NCBI RefSeq assembly: GCF_001680005.1
Contig: NC_033569.1
Span: forward strand, 434,001 to 498,000
Direction: 5' to 3'
DNA: 64,000 nt
Source: Plasmodium coatneyi
Taxonomy: Eukaryota; Apicomplexa; Aconoidasida; Haemosporida; Plasmodiidae
The translations under genes were made by a program, and so were the position numbers. Below are positions 43,970 to 57,041 of this stretch, piece after piece (position 1 is the first letter of the stretch; each line of letters begins with the position of its first letter). The notes beneath the pieces were generated by a model, which worked only from the letters and a program-made list of their open reading frames with translations, did no database searches and was not told the DNA's origin.

Positions 43970-46767
43970 ATGGTGAGGACAAGAAAAAACATCGAAAATA
44001 TGGAAATTTATGACTACATGAAGGAGCTTAATGAAAAAATATGGACGTACCTGTTCGAAGACTCCCTAGCACATGAGGCAATATTACAGTCCCTAAACGA
44101 GTTAGAACAAATCATCATCTCCAGACTGCTGTTCATACAGCAGGTGGTGTCAGAAAGAGCTATGCGCTTGTGGATAAATCCAAACTCTCTAAAAAAATTA
44201 AGTGAATGTATAAAAAATTTGGTGGAAGCAAAAATACTTGTAGAAAGCGAAACGAAAAAGGATAATTACAATCAATACAGAATAAATGAAAAATTCAGAT
44301 ATACAATGCTGAACAAAATTTATAAAAATAGAGAAGACAAAATTTTTATATTTAATAATAACGCTAAGGAACAAATGGAAAAAGAAAAAAATCTGCTTGA
44401 AAAAAATTTATATCCGACGAAAGAAGAAATTGTGAATTATACACACATGAGGTGGAACAATTTGCTCCACTTTATTGCATCCCCCAAGTTAGGTCATATG
44501 AACAGTTATATGATTTACAATGATATATCCGTGGAGCAAGGACAAGGGGTATACCCTCCACATGGTAGCTTTCCATCCAATCGGAATGACGACCAGGGTG
44601 ACCCGACCAGGAATAAAAATGTAGACAAAACCGCCTCTTCCGGTTACACCCCTTCGAAGAAAGGAAGGAAAAAGAATCAAACAGACGATGAGGAGTACCG
44701 GCCCCATGGGTACTTCCCACACGGGGGAACCACTCACAATGTGGTGAATTACGCCGTGGGGGAGGAGGAAGACAATCAACCTGATGGTGAAGCTGAGGAG
44801 ACAGAGGAAGAAGATGATGATGACGACGCAGAGGAGGAGGAAGACCACATGGCCGAGGGGGCAAACGAGAACCATAGGGTAAAATACGAGGAAGACCCAA
44901 ATGAAGACGTCAAATATGATCAGTACGGGTACTACTACGAACAGGGTGAACCTGTGGAGGCCCCCCCAATTGGAAGCGCACACAGTCTGAATAGCCACAG
45001 TGCAAATCAATACTATACCCACCATATTAGTAAAAAGAAGAAGAAAAAGAAGAAGAAGGGAGTTTATGCATACAAGCAAAATGACCTTTATTATAGGAGC
45101 TTGCAAAATGAGGAAAATGGCTACCTGGAGGAAGACAATAATGATTATTCGTTTTTCTATTCAAGTGCAAAAAAGGAAACCTTCCCTTCCTACACCCCAT
45201 GTGATAGCCTAATCGAAGTTCTCAAGAGAAAAAACTTCATACTACAGGATGATGTGAATAGCAACAAGGCAGTGAATATGAGTAGGGAAGCCTTCTCATG
45301 GTTCCTAAAGGACATACGAAGCAGGATAATTTCCTTGGTGCTAGAATATTTGCTCATAATAGACGATGGCTACGTTACAAACGTCGCACGGGAAATTTCA
45401 ACCAAATATAGGAAGGACAATAGTAGCACGCACGCCGATAGCGGTGGAGGAAGTTCTTCGAATGCCCAGGATGGGCAAAGCGATTACGGTGTCTACACCA
45501 CTTATGCGAGCAATACCGCTTACCCCCAACAGCGTGGGAGCAACGATTTTTACGGTGACCACGTCCACACAACGCATCAACAGAAGGTAAAAAATGATGG
45601 AAGTGGAACCCCCTGCTACGTGACGGAAGAAAAGAAGGACCACAAAAAGTCAGAACTATATGTGAAGGAAACCCTATTGCTGATCTTATCCATTAGTCAG
45701 TGCACCATTAGTCACCCCATATACCTTGATAATTTAACAAAAGCGCAGAAGGAATTTATAAATTTTGGAATTCACATTGGTCTCTTTTTAAAACGCACTG
45801 AGGAGTACGTCTTTGTAACTCCCTACGCGTTGCTCCTAACGATAAATAATTTGAATGTGCAGAATTACGTGACTGTGATGAACAGCTTGACGGTTGAGGG
45901 GGTGTCCGAAAACGCATACAACGAGTATATCCCGCATGGGGATGATGGAGTGGATAACCATCTACCCAGCAACAGCAACAATGATATGGTCACACGCAGC
46001 GTAAGCATGGGTAGACATGGCCATACTAACGGAGGGACGAAGAAGATAAGCGAAAAATATTTTCACCATTACTCCCTCCTACAAGAGGAAAAGAAAAGAC
46101 CACACCCCCGACAAGTGGTACCGATCAAAATATGGACAAAAAAAAACTCACACACGAATTAGCCAACTATAATTTATCTCTAGAAAAAAAAATGAATGGA
46201 AATAATAACCTCGAAATGGGGTTAATTGTACAGAGCAATTTCAAAGTCTACCTCTACACCAACTCAACGTTGAAGATAAATATTTTAAGTCATTTATGTG
46301 AATTGCAAGCAAGGACCCCTAACATGGTGGTAGGAATTCTGACCAGAAGAAGTGTCCTAAATGCGTATAACTCGGACATTACTGCAAATCAAATTATTAA
46401 ATTTTTGGAGTCCTATGCTCACCCAGGAAGAAGCAATTTTAAAAGCTCCATACCTGTTAATGTTATTACGCAATTAAAACTGTGGGAATCGGAAAGACAT
46501 AGATTAACCCTTGACGATGCCATCGTTTTTAAATCTTTCGAGAAAGAATTCCTTCCACACCTGTATCAACAAATCGTCGTCTGGGCTAATAGCAAAAATT
46601 ACCTATTGCATTATACGCCCTGGCCCAAAAATGCCAACTCCCCAGAATTCGACGTCTGGATGAAGGCGGAAAAGTACCTCTGCTGCATTTACGAATCGAA
46701 GAATGAAATCATCGATAAGATTAAGGAAATTAGGGAGAAGCTCATGAAGAAGCGGCAGAACGCATAG
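43970..46767 (+). CDS. TFB2: TFIIH core subunit p52/Tfb2 (GTF2H4), in two frames
   Basis: Subunit of the TFIIH complex used in RNA polymerase II initiation and nucleotide excision repair; it anchors and stimulates the XPB helicase (family knowledge). The first part (43970-46162 frame) begins MVRTRKNIENMEIYDYMKEL and has the Tfb2 N-terminal helices (ILQSLNELEQIIISRLLFIQ). It also has parasite-specific acidic, poly-Lys and Asn-rich inserts (residues ~195-385). The C-terminal Tfb2 core (IVQSNFKVYLYTNSTLKINI, NMVVGILTRRSV, ANQIIKFLESYAHP, QLKLWESERHRL) lies in the next frame to 46767. The change falls in a non-conserved linker, near an A9 run at 46138-46146. Either a short intron (a GTAAGC donor at about 45999 is available, but I found no phase-matched acceptor) or a one-base homopolymer error explains it. 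No domain is missing. Confidence 0.87.
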
Positions 46768-47521
46768 ATCCCTTTATGGGGAAGTTAGGAGAAAAAAAAA
46801 AATATATATTTTTGACCAACAGGCATGTAAAAATATGCACATACGTCAGAAGAGCCATTACCAGCGCTCCTTTTTTAAAACGCCCCAAAGGGGAAAAAAT
46901 TCAAAATGAACTTCCATTTGAGAGGAATTACAACGAGGTGAATATCCAATTTGTGTTCACAGAGGAATGGCAAATGGTGCCATCATTCACTTGGTTCACC
47001 ATACGGTGGGCAATACTCCTTCATCAGGTGCGACGACCAGAGGGAAGCATCATATGTGCCTATACTATGGAATATGCATAGTGTCGTGGGAGCGTTACAC
47101 ATTCCCCCACGCATCACGTATCTTGATTATATATACACGTTTTTTTTAAGCTGGTAGGGCTAACCAGAAAATGCTGTGCGCTTATGTCAATTTTCGCCAC
47201 AAATGTAAGCGATATGCGCAGGAAATTCACAGGTCTATAAATTTTCCGCCTTTTTTTTTTTTTTTTTTTTTTTTCTGTTATTGAACATTTTTTCAGATTG
47301 ACTGTTTTTCCCATGTCTGTTGAATGCGGAAATCCGCATACGACGGGTTCTTCTCCTGTTTACTCCTTGTCGGGCTCACTGGAATGCCGTTGCAAGGGGG
47401 AATGCTTCCCTGCAGCAGGTCTGGTGGTGGAAGGGAAAAAGAGGCAAAAAAAGATGATTCACAAATTTGCGCACAAGGGGTTCACAAAAGGGCGCTCTGA
47501 TTTCGTGTAGCACCCAGTGCA
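46768..47521. other. Convergent intergenic (TFB2 / NAA15)
   Basis: No supported gene. A poly-T run lies at 47252-47274. It holds the 3' regions of both genes. Confidence 0.45.
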
Positions 47522-50500
47522 TTAGTTCGACAAAATGGCAGCCAAAAAAAAGGAGGTTACCTTGAAGTGGTCCAACAGGGGAGCCAACTCTGCGTGCATC
47601 CCTTGCCATTTAATTAAAAATCGGAGAAATTTAAAACACCTCGTTAGTTTATTCTTCTTGGGGTCGATGTTGGCTTTTTCCAAAAGTCTTCCGTCTACCT
47701 TTTCTCCACAATCCAGATACATTTCCAATGCTAAAAATAAAATATTGGGGGGAAAATGTACACACATATGAATGTTATGTGTATTTACACGGACCGCTCC
47801 TGTGCAGATAACCAAGCTGAGCTTCCCCCCCAAAAGGAGGAATGGATAAAAGAAATGTGTAGAGGGCTACACAAGTTATTTAGTCCAATCGAACCGCACG
47901 ACCAGAATGACAACTCACCTGATTGGTAATAACGCAAGTCGCCCTTCTTATGCTCGTTAAAAAATTTTACGAAATCTTCAATATATTGTTTCCTAACTTC
48001 TTTCAACAACTCAGAACTGTACTTAGGGTGATTCAATCCCAATAGGTCATTTAGCTTGCTCGTAATCTCTTTTATTTGTTCCTCGGTTACACTATCCAAA
48101 TGGACTGCAAAAGTGGGACAAAAAAGAAAACATTTTTATTAAGAGATTAAAGTGGAAAAATCTACTATAACGATGAAGTATAAAGTTTGGGGTGAAACAC
48201 TTCCCCTCCCCTTTTTTTTTTATTTCATTCGCTGTGACGACGCAGAAAAAAAAAAGAAGCCCCCCAATAGGAAATATACTAACCTGTGCACAAATAGTAC
48301 GAAATGGCTGGACCAAACTTATAGTTGTAGTTATGATGCGGAAAAATGGACTTCATCGTTAGAAGGGTGTCCATCATGAGTCCGTAGTCCTTGTCTACGA
48401 AAGAAAGGGGTGCGAAATTAGCAATATGTGCACATGGTACGTTTTTCCTCATAACAAATCACATACATATAAATGCACCTCCATCTAAATGCGTGACTGC
48501 GGATGGTGGTCCTTCTTACCAGGTGATCTCCTCTCAATATCGAACTTTAATCTGTACACAGACAAATCCACATTCGGCTGGGACAGAAATGTTTTCATAT
48601 ATATCATGGCATTTTCCAAGGGATCATTTTTTATATGCTCATAAATATCATTTTCATCCTGGTTAGCTACATTACTCTTTGTCTTTTTTTTACTCTTTTT
48701 GTTGAGGTCATTTTTTTTTAACAATCCAGAATCGTGTATGTGTAGTAACGCCTTAATTAATGCCTTCCCAAATTTACGATAAAATCTGCAAGAGAATATT
48801 TCGCTTGTAAGGTAAAGCAAATGCCTATACGATCTGTAGAGCATTTTTCTGATGGTGTAATAGTAGAAGCAGATTTGGTCTTCCTGTATATCTAAGAATT
48901 GCTTGTGGCCCATGTGCAGGTAGTGTAGTCCTTTACTGTAGTCGCTAAATTCGTTTCTCCCTAGCATGTCGTTATCGACTAGGATGCTTTTTTGCAGGTT
49001 CAGTTTTGGCTTCTCTCCGCTTGGGTTGCTCTTTGGACCGTTTGTCGCTTCTTCCGCTTTGTTTCGCTCGTTCATTACGTTTTCCTCTCCAGGTTGGTTT
49101 TCCCCCTCCTCCACACCACCAAAGTCGTACAATGCGTCTGGCCCCAAACTGAGGTACTTCCCCAAGTGGATGTTCGGGTGGTTGTTGAAGTAGCTCTCCG
49201 AGATGCTGTACTCCAACCAGAAGCACTGCGTTTCGTTAATGTTTTTCATGAAATTATTGTCCAACGGGTTCGTAAATATGGAGGCCATTTTCTTTGCATC
49301 CTTTATCAGTCCACACTTCAAGCATGCTTTAATTGTCTTCGTGTTGATGTGCCTATCCCCAATGTTTCCTAATCTACATTCTTCGAGCTGCCTGTACGCT
49401 TCTAGGTAATTTCCGTTTCGCTTGTAAATTAACCCTTTTATAAAAACCAGTTCTTGTTTAACCGACTCGTTCTTCTTAAAGGTGATTTTGTTTGAGCTGT
49501 CCTTCAGAAGTGTTAACGATTCCTTCGCGCAGTTTATGTAGTCATACAACTGACTAATGAAGGAGTAAATGCACAAAATGAAGTACTCCTTTCTTTCCTC
49601 CTCCGTCAAGGTGACTTTCTTTAAGTCCAGTTTTATTTCTTTTTTTTCATTCCCCTCATCGGTGTTTTTTTTCCCACTAGACCTTTCGCCTTTTTTTCCA
49701 TTTTGTTCTTTTTTTGGGGTCTTCTCTCCACCCCCTAGGGGCGTGGCCATTCCAATGATGTTTTTCATTTCTTCCGTCTCGTCTAGGAAGTTGTCTACAA
49801 GTTTTTTTTCGCTGCTCATTTGGGGGGTTTCCTCTGTTTCATCATTTGTCCTTTTTTCTACGTGAACCTTGTCATCACCGGTGGGGAGGTGCCCGTTTAT
49901 CGCTTCGCCATTTAGGTGATTCTCCTTATTGTCCTGCTCAGGCGTGAATTCTCTCTTTTCGGGGGTCTCTTTGGCCCATCCGTGGGTTTCCTTTTTGGGA
50001 GATTCTTCACCTGATTTAGCAATGTCCCCCCCCAAGCAGTCTTCACACCCTCCGATCTCGCCACAATCAGGGCCACAGTCAAAGGGGGGAATATCCCTTG
50101 CACAATCATAATTTTCAACATATTTGTGCAGCAAAAAAAGAATTATTTTTACATTTTTGTAAGTGAAGAAAGGCCTAAAGTAGCTGAAAATTGTTAGGCA
50201 CTTCTGGAAGCATAAACTGCGAAGTAACTTTTCCACGTGGAAGGAAAATTTTTTCTCATTGTAAAAATAAAGGGGAAATATTTTTAATAAATTCGAATGC
50301 TTATACTTTTTTTGCATATTTTTAAAATAATTTTCCAAGCAGTTTTCCTCCTCTATGGTGAGATTTTTTATTTTGAAAAAGTGGATCATATTCATGCATT
50401 TTTCAAACTTTTTCTTATAGCAGTATTGTAAGTCCACCCCGAGTTTTTCCGACCAGTGGATAATGTTATACGAGTGGATATTGTCGTCCCCCTTGGTGAT

Positions 50501-51721
50501 GTTGCTCATTTCTTCTTCGATACTTTCCTTCATCGAGTTGATATATTCATCGATATTTTTCAAATGTAGATTTTCTTTAAAATGTTTTTTGTCCACCAAA
50601 TTTACATTCACAAAGTTGTTAAATTCAGAAAGGGTGTACACGTCATATTTTTTCATTCCCCAATTATGGCACACATAATCATTGAAGACGTTTTTCTCCT
50701 TCCTGGCTAGCAACTTCATATTTCTGTTGGATCCGTAGACGTCTAAAATGAATTCGTGTAGTAATACCTTCACATTTTCATCCACATTAACCTGTTTATC
50801 CATCTTGTGTTCATTTTTGTAATCAAGGAAGAACAAGCTGGAGAGTGTTCTTCCCCGTTTCGACGCGTCGTCTGCCCCTCCATCAATTGTATAACTCCTC
50901 TCCGTGTATAAAATTAACAGGAGGATATTTAAATTTTCATAATTCATTTCGAAGGCCTTCCTAAAATGTAAATTGGCTTCATCAAAATTCTCCTGATATA
51001 GGTACACCAACCCGAGCATTTTATTGTACCACAATTTGTCTAGTAGTTCCTCCTCATATTTCTTCAGTAAGTCTAGGCACTCTTTGTAAAGCTTCCCTTC
51101 CAATAAAATTTCACACATGTAGATTATCAGATCGTGTCTTTCACTGGGGGTTAAGTCACCTCCCTTGGGGGCCAACTCATCTTGCACCTGTTTAATTATC
51201 ACAGAACATTTCTCATACTGCTTAAGCAGATGAAACGAGAAAATTAAAATGGCCTTATCTCTTACCCCCTTCACGGTATCATTATACACATTTATCCTCA
51301 GATCTTTGAACTGTTCATACTTTCCTAAGTATAGCAGAAGGACACATGCTTCCTTCAGCGCTTTGTAGTCATAACGGTTGAGCTTTACCGCTTTAAGGTA
51401 ACATTTCAAAGCCTCATCATTATTTTTGTATATTTTGTAAAGACATCCATACAAGTACCAGCAGAAACTGCTCGATATGTTATTCACTATTCCTTCTTTC
51501 ATAAGCTTAAAAGCTTCTTCCTTATTTTTTTCATCCATAAGATTTAGTAGGTAACCCTTCACTGCCAGCGTTTCGCCATTTTTTGGGTACTTCTTAAGTA
51601 TCTGCTCGCATATTTTGAATGCCTTCTTATGCTTCTTCAGTTCTATCAGCTGGGTCATCAGCCGGAAGTTGTTCATCTCCTTGTTCGTCAGCTTATTATC
51701 ATCCAGTGTTTCCTTCTTCAT
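47522..51721 (-). CDS. NAA15: NatA auxiliary subunit NAA15 (TPR protein), 4 exons
   Basis: The ribosome-associated scaffold of N-terminal acetyltransferase A, which holds the NAA10 catalytic subunit (family knowledge). Exons are 51721-48520, 48394-48284, 48104-47919 and 47730-47522. Donors are GTAAGA, GTTAGT and GTGAGT; acceptors end TCGTAG, TTTGCAG and TTTTTAG. Each junction is phase 1 and the frame closes exactly to give 1235 aa. TPR helices start at once (FRLMTQLIELKKHKKAFKIC, ILKKYPKNGETLAVKGYLLN) and continue through residue ~300. Typical NAA15 motifs include CYLKAVKLNRYDYKAL and YRQLEECRLGNIGDRHINTK with TQCFWLEYSISESYF. The Plasmodium protein carries acidic/Lys-rich inserts (~560-690, ~900-930). 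The C-terminal exons encode KDYGLMMDTLLTMKSIFPHH and a Lys-rich end. It is divergent from MnmG. Confidence 0.93.
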
Positions 51722-52988
51722 TGTGCTTCACGGTAGTTATTCAGTCCGTCGGGTTGTTCTGCGTAAGGGTTTTACGTGGTTGCCGTTTCGTTAGGCTTCT
51801 TACCTAGACTGTCTCGCTCCAGGTGGGGCCACCTTGGGGTACAAATGGTATACGCTCTGTCACTACAAACGACACGGCAATATTTTACCTCCCCACAGGC
51901 AAACACCCCAATTGTGCTGAAGACTGCCCAAAGGCCTACTCACACTCACTTTGGTTCGAAAAAATGATTTACAAAAATGTAGAGTTATATGTGAACTACT
52001 ACCCCTCGTGCGACTTGGCTAAATTAGTTGGTTGTCAGTAAAGGGGTTCCTTTCTGTCGAAGGAAAGGCAAGCATTATGAAAGCGCCACTCTCCGTGTAC
52101 CCGTATAGAACTGGTTTCCCAAACGTATAACTAAACGTACGCATGTGTAGATGGACGCGCGTGAGGTACCTCCACGTCAACACCGTAGATACATGGCGCC
52201 GCTCCAAACAGAAACTTGAATTCTTAACATCCCGGTATTAAACCGAGTGAACGAACATAAGCATCTGCATCGGCAGGGCAAAGAACAAGGGGACCTACCA
52301 TACAAATAATGTAAAAGGTCCTCTCTTTTTTTTTTTTTTTTTTTTTCAAAATTTTGCTATAAATTAACAATTTCTATATTTCGCAAAAATTAACAACTCC
52401 TTAAAAGGTATCACAATTTTTACAAGCAATTTTTTAGCTACATATGTGCCGTTTCTCTTTTTTTTTTTTTTTTTTTCTCCTTCAAGTGAAAAGGCACTCT
52501 GCTATAGTTCACCGTGGCGTATGCTAGTTCCCCGCTTCCCCAATTTGTGCATACCGCAAAAAAAGCAGCGGCCATCCTATTCCGTTTGTTCCACCCTGCT
52601 ACTCCTCTGTGTTTGCTTAAATCTGACTCCCTCCCCAGGAAGGCGCGAAAGTTGGCGACCTCGTACCGAGCAAATCATATTATTAGCACCCACGTGGATT
52701 CTATTATCTTTGAAGTTCTATTTTTTTTTCATTTCAATAAGGAATTCCTCATCCGCCCCTTCGCGTAGTGTATACAGTTTGGCCACCCTTTAACATTACC
52801 CCCCACTACGCCCATATCTTACCCACCTAATAACGTAAATATGAACCAAATGGAGGCAATTTAAAATGGCGCTTCAAGGAGGAACCTCCAAAATGGCTCT
52901 CCCTTCTTTTTACACCCCGTTATGAACACATCCCAATTTGTAAATAAATGTCCGTGTCCCACCGAGTGAGATTTCTACGCCCCTTGAA
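51722..52988. promoter_or_regulatory. Divergent promoter region of NAA15 and MnmG
   Basis: About 1.27 kb between two divergent starts. It has poly-T tracts (52327-52346, 52460-52476) and no supported gene. Short open frames here lack coding character. Confidence 0.5.
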
Positions 52989-55758
52989 ATGTCCAAGAAC
53001 TCATCCCCTTTAGGTGCCATACGAACGGTGTGCTATGTTGTTATTCTAGTCGCTGTTCAGCTCACCACACCCTGTAGAACATACCGCTTGGATGAAAGAC
53101 GGCTCTTCCTGGGATGGCCCCACGCTCGGAAGTAATGCAAAATTGGCAAAATAGCGGAACGGTCATGCACCACCACCCAACATGGGGTAGCATACCAATC
53201 AACACGCTCCGATTGAAGCGTCTTTTTCTTTTTTTCCACGTTTCCCCCACATTAACGTTGTTATGACTGTTTTTTCCCCCCCTCTGTAGGCCGACTCCCC
53301 CCCGAAGTGGCCCCCGCGTAAACGTGCTCAGCGAAAAATGTAATTGCAAAGAGTTAGACAAGAACTATGACGTTATAGTCATAGGTGGGGGACACAGCGG
53401 CTGTGAGGCCAGCCACATAAGTGCAAAAATGAGAGCGAAAACGTTGATCATAACTCAGTGTAAGGATAGCATCGGCGAAATGTCCTGCAACCCATCCATA
53501 GGAGGAATTGGCAAAGGTATTCTGGTGAAAGAAATCGATGCGTTAGGTGGACTCATGGGGAAAGTCATAGATAAAAGTGGCATACATTTTAAAATATTAA
53601 ATGTGAGGAAAGGTCTGGCTGTTAGAGGACATAGAGCACAAGCGGATAGAGATTTATACAACTATCACATGAAAGAGCATATGCTGGGCACGAAAAATTT
53701 GCACATCCTAGAGAGTACAGTGCAGTCCCTGTTAATTGAAAAGTGCGGAAATGGTTCCCCCCAAAGTGGAAGACGCGTTTATGGAGTGAAAAATAAATGC
53801 GCGTGTGAATTTTACGCCAACAGTGTAGTCCTCACCACGGGGACGTTTCTGGGTGGTGTTTGTCACATAGGGAAGGACAAGTACCTTGGGGGGAGGATCA
53901 AACGGATGTCCAGGGGGGTGCTCTGGAAAGGGGGGACACAAAGTGGGGAAAAGTCCCCCAGGGGGGAAGACTCCAATGGGGTGAACCCCCCACCTAGCGA
54001 CGGAATAACCTACACGAATCATGACAATCTGGAAAAACATAACGGCGCCATTTTTGACCAACTAGTGGAATCGTCCACGCAAAGCATTTCGAACCAATTG
54101 AGGGAGAACCAGTTTGAGATTAAGAGGATGAAAACGGGAACGCCTCCGAGGTTACACATTAGCAGCATTGACTTTGCCTCCCTCGAAAGGGAAGATAGTG
54201 AGAAAGAAAACCCATTTTATTTCTCCTTTTTAAATAGCAACAAAGTTAACAGGAACAAAACATTACCCTGCTACAAAACGTACACGAATGAAAGAACCCA
54301 CGATTTGGTTAGAACCCATTTGAACGAGCTACCCGATTTCGACTGTTATGATAAGCTGGGGAATGGACCCAGATACTGTCCCTCGATAGCAAAGAAGGTC
54401 ACAAAATTTGCCGAGAAGAATAAACACATAATTTGGTTAGAGCCCGAAGGATTTCACGACGTGCTCATCTACCCAAACGGATTAAGTTCCGCCTTCCCCT
54501 TAAACATACAGAAGGAGATCGTACATTCCATAAGAGGGTTAGAAAATGCAAAAATTGTTTTCCCTGCCTATGACGTGGAATATTATTACGTGAACCCTAA
54601 GTGTCTGAATTATACCTTAGAGACGAAGAACATAAAGGGTCTCTTCCTTGCTGGACAGATTTGCGGCACAACCGGATATGAGGAGGCAGCCTGCCAAGGA
54701 ATTGTTGCAGGGATTAATGCAGCAATAGGTGCCCATAGTGCTGATGAACAGACAAAGGAGCAGTTCGTTTTGAAAAGAAGTGAAAGCTATATAGGGGTTC
54801 TTATTCACGATTTGATAAATAAAGGCATAACGGAGCCCTATAGAATGTTTACTTCCAGGGCGGAGTATAGACTCTACCTCAGACCGGACAACTGTGACAT
54901 GAGACTTACCCCCATGGCGTATAAGTTGGGAATAGTATCCAACGAAAGGATGTATATACTAAGGCAGAAATATTCCTCCGTCAATAGACTCATTTGTCTC
55001 TTTAAGAAGCTGCAACTGAGTGGTTCCCACGAAGGGGAAAAAACACCCCCAACTGACACATATGGTAAAGACGCAGAGCATTTATTTGTAAAGAATTCCG
55101 TTGAAGCATTCCAACAGGACGGTAAAAACAACGTCCACCTCGAATTCACCTCTCGCAAAGGAAGCATAAACACATTGTATACAATTTTCAGAAGTGGAGT
55201 TGAATACCCTCTTCATATTTTGCTGAGCAAACTACAGGAGGTGCACAACTGGAATGAAGTAAAGAGCTCATTTTTACCTGAACAAAATAATCTTTCCATT
55301 TATATGGAAAAAATGCAGCACTGCGGGTTGTCACTTGACGAATATAATGACCTTCTTCTGAACTGTGCCACCCTCGAAACTGCCTGTGCGGAGGTTAAAT
55401 ACTCTCCCTACTTGATTAAACAGATCAGAGAGGTAGACAAAATTAGGGACAGCTTTGACTTGGCCATCCCGTCTGATGTCACCTACGACAGGTAAGGCCC
55501 CTTTCACGGCTGAATCGGTTCGTGTACCTATGGCTATACCACCACCGCAAATGCACCTTGTACCTATCACGATACTCTCCCCGCTAATCCTCCCGTAGGT
55601 TGAACTTCCCCTACTTGTCCAACGAAGAAATTGAAAAACTGAACAAATTCAGACCGCGCACTTTGCACGATGCCAACCGAATTGAAGGCGTCACCATGAG
55701 CGCCATTTATTATTTGTACTACTACATAAAAGGCGACAAAAATAGGGTTAAAAGATAG
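52989..55758 (+). CDS. GidA: MnmG/GidA tRNA U34 carboxymethylaminomethyl-modifying enzyme, 3 exons
   Basis: FAD-dependent enzyme that, with MnmE, modifies the wobble uridine of certain tRNAs (family knowledge). Exons are 52989-53131 (donor GTAATG), 53290-55491 (acceptor CCTCTGTAG, donor GTAAGG) and 55599-55758. Phases 2 and 2 close exactly, giving 834 aa. The Rossmann motif VIVIGGGHSGCEAS is at ~70-83. MSCNPSIGGIGKG and IDALGGLMG follow, then VRGHRAQADRDLY and MKTGTPPRLH. The second nucleotide motif GLFLAGQICGTTGYEEAA and the SRAEYRLYLRPDNCD motif are present. The last exon holds the C-terminal signature (RPRTLHDANRIEGVT, MSAIYYL). Exon 1 encodes a hydrophobic stretch (AIRTVCYVVILVAVQLT) followed by Arg-rich sequence, as in an organelle leader. 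Two Plasmodium-specific inserts are seen (~210-250, ~640-670). Confidence 0.93.
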
Positions 55759-57041
55759 CTTGCCCGTTCTAAGCCATGCCGTCTGTTGTTCCCTCTAGTC
55801 GTTTGTGCAAGCCCCCACTGTTTGCGTCACATCCAGTGTCATTTGTTTTTTTTTTTTTTGTGCAATATTTGTTTCGTGATTTAGCCTTATGGTACCATGT
55901 GTGCCATTTTTCCCTCCTAATATGTGGTCACCCTCGGGGACATTTCCACTAACCCACCTGCCGCATGCGTTGCATGCGTGTCGAATACTTTTTTTCATCC
56001 TTATTTTGCCTTAATCCTTATACGGGGCTGATTTTTTTTTTCCGCCCTCCATTGGTGCATAATAACATCACAAACATTATTAAAAAAAGGAAAAAGTTAC
56101 ACTTTTATTAAGTTCCAAAATGTATATAGCGAATCAACACACGCGTGAACGTGTGTATCTTTTGTGCGATTGCATTAATTCCTGGAACATGGGCGCGTAG
56201 GGACATACACATTACCCATTGCACATTATGCACCCCTCCCCCGTCCGTTCAGGTGTGTGTATCCGTATCACCCTTTTTGCGGCTTTCCTCCTTCCACCTG
56301 CGAGCGTACTAATTTTGTGCGCCTTTCCCCTGCCCCAGGTCGCCTCTAAACCGCCCTTTTAGTCTCCCTTCGAATCAGAAGGGAGGGAGGGGCAAATTTT
56401 CCACCTGCAGAGCAATCACTACATAACTACTGCATCATCACGTTACCTCTGCATGCTAGTCGTGCCGACTGCACAACGGGAAAATTGATACCTAACTCAG
56501 CCGTTACCCAACTTTGCAAATGCGAACTTCGTAAGCACTTCCCCCCCTCCCCCATTTGCACAATTCACCAATGTATAAAAAAAATGTGTCACCTGTAAAT
56601 ATTTGATTTTACTACACCATTGTGTATGCGCTTATCATCCTTTATCAAAAGGGGGGGATAATCTGCAGGGGTATAAGCCGCAGAGGGGAGAAATGCAGGA
56701 AAAAAAAAAAAAAATACTTTTCCTTATTTTCCCACCCCAGACAAGCTGCCCCATTACAACAACAGCCCATAGTGACGGGATGAAAATAAAAAGGGGCAAA
56801 TTATTTTTGAACTAAAAATGCGCCATTAAATGCGTGTAGAAGCACACGTGAGTAATTCTATCGGCGTGCATTACATGGGCCCTCATTATATTGCCACTCA
56901 TTCTGTTGGGAGGGTAGCATTACCTTTTCACGTGAGGTAGGAAAAAGAAAGACGGGTGCAGGAGAAGTGAAGGGATCCCCACCCGTTACACAACGGGCCA
57001 TAAACCAAACATACACCCAAGCAATGAATTAGCCGCTCAAT
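55759..57041. promoter_or_regulatory. Intergenic and DOC2 upstream region
   Basis: No supported gene. The right half is relatively C/T-rich on the plus strand with scattered CCCCTCCCCC motifs (56220-56560). It holds the MnmG 3' region and the DOC2 promoter. Confidence 0.45.

Noticed and set aside
44472..45106. Long minus-strand frames opposite TFIIH p52
   Set aside because: Antisense shadows of acidic and Lys-rich codons of p52.
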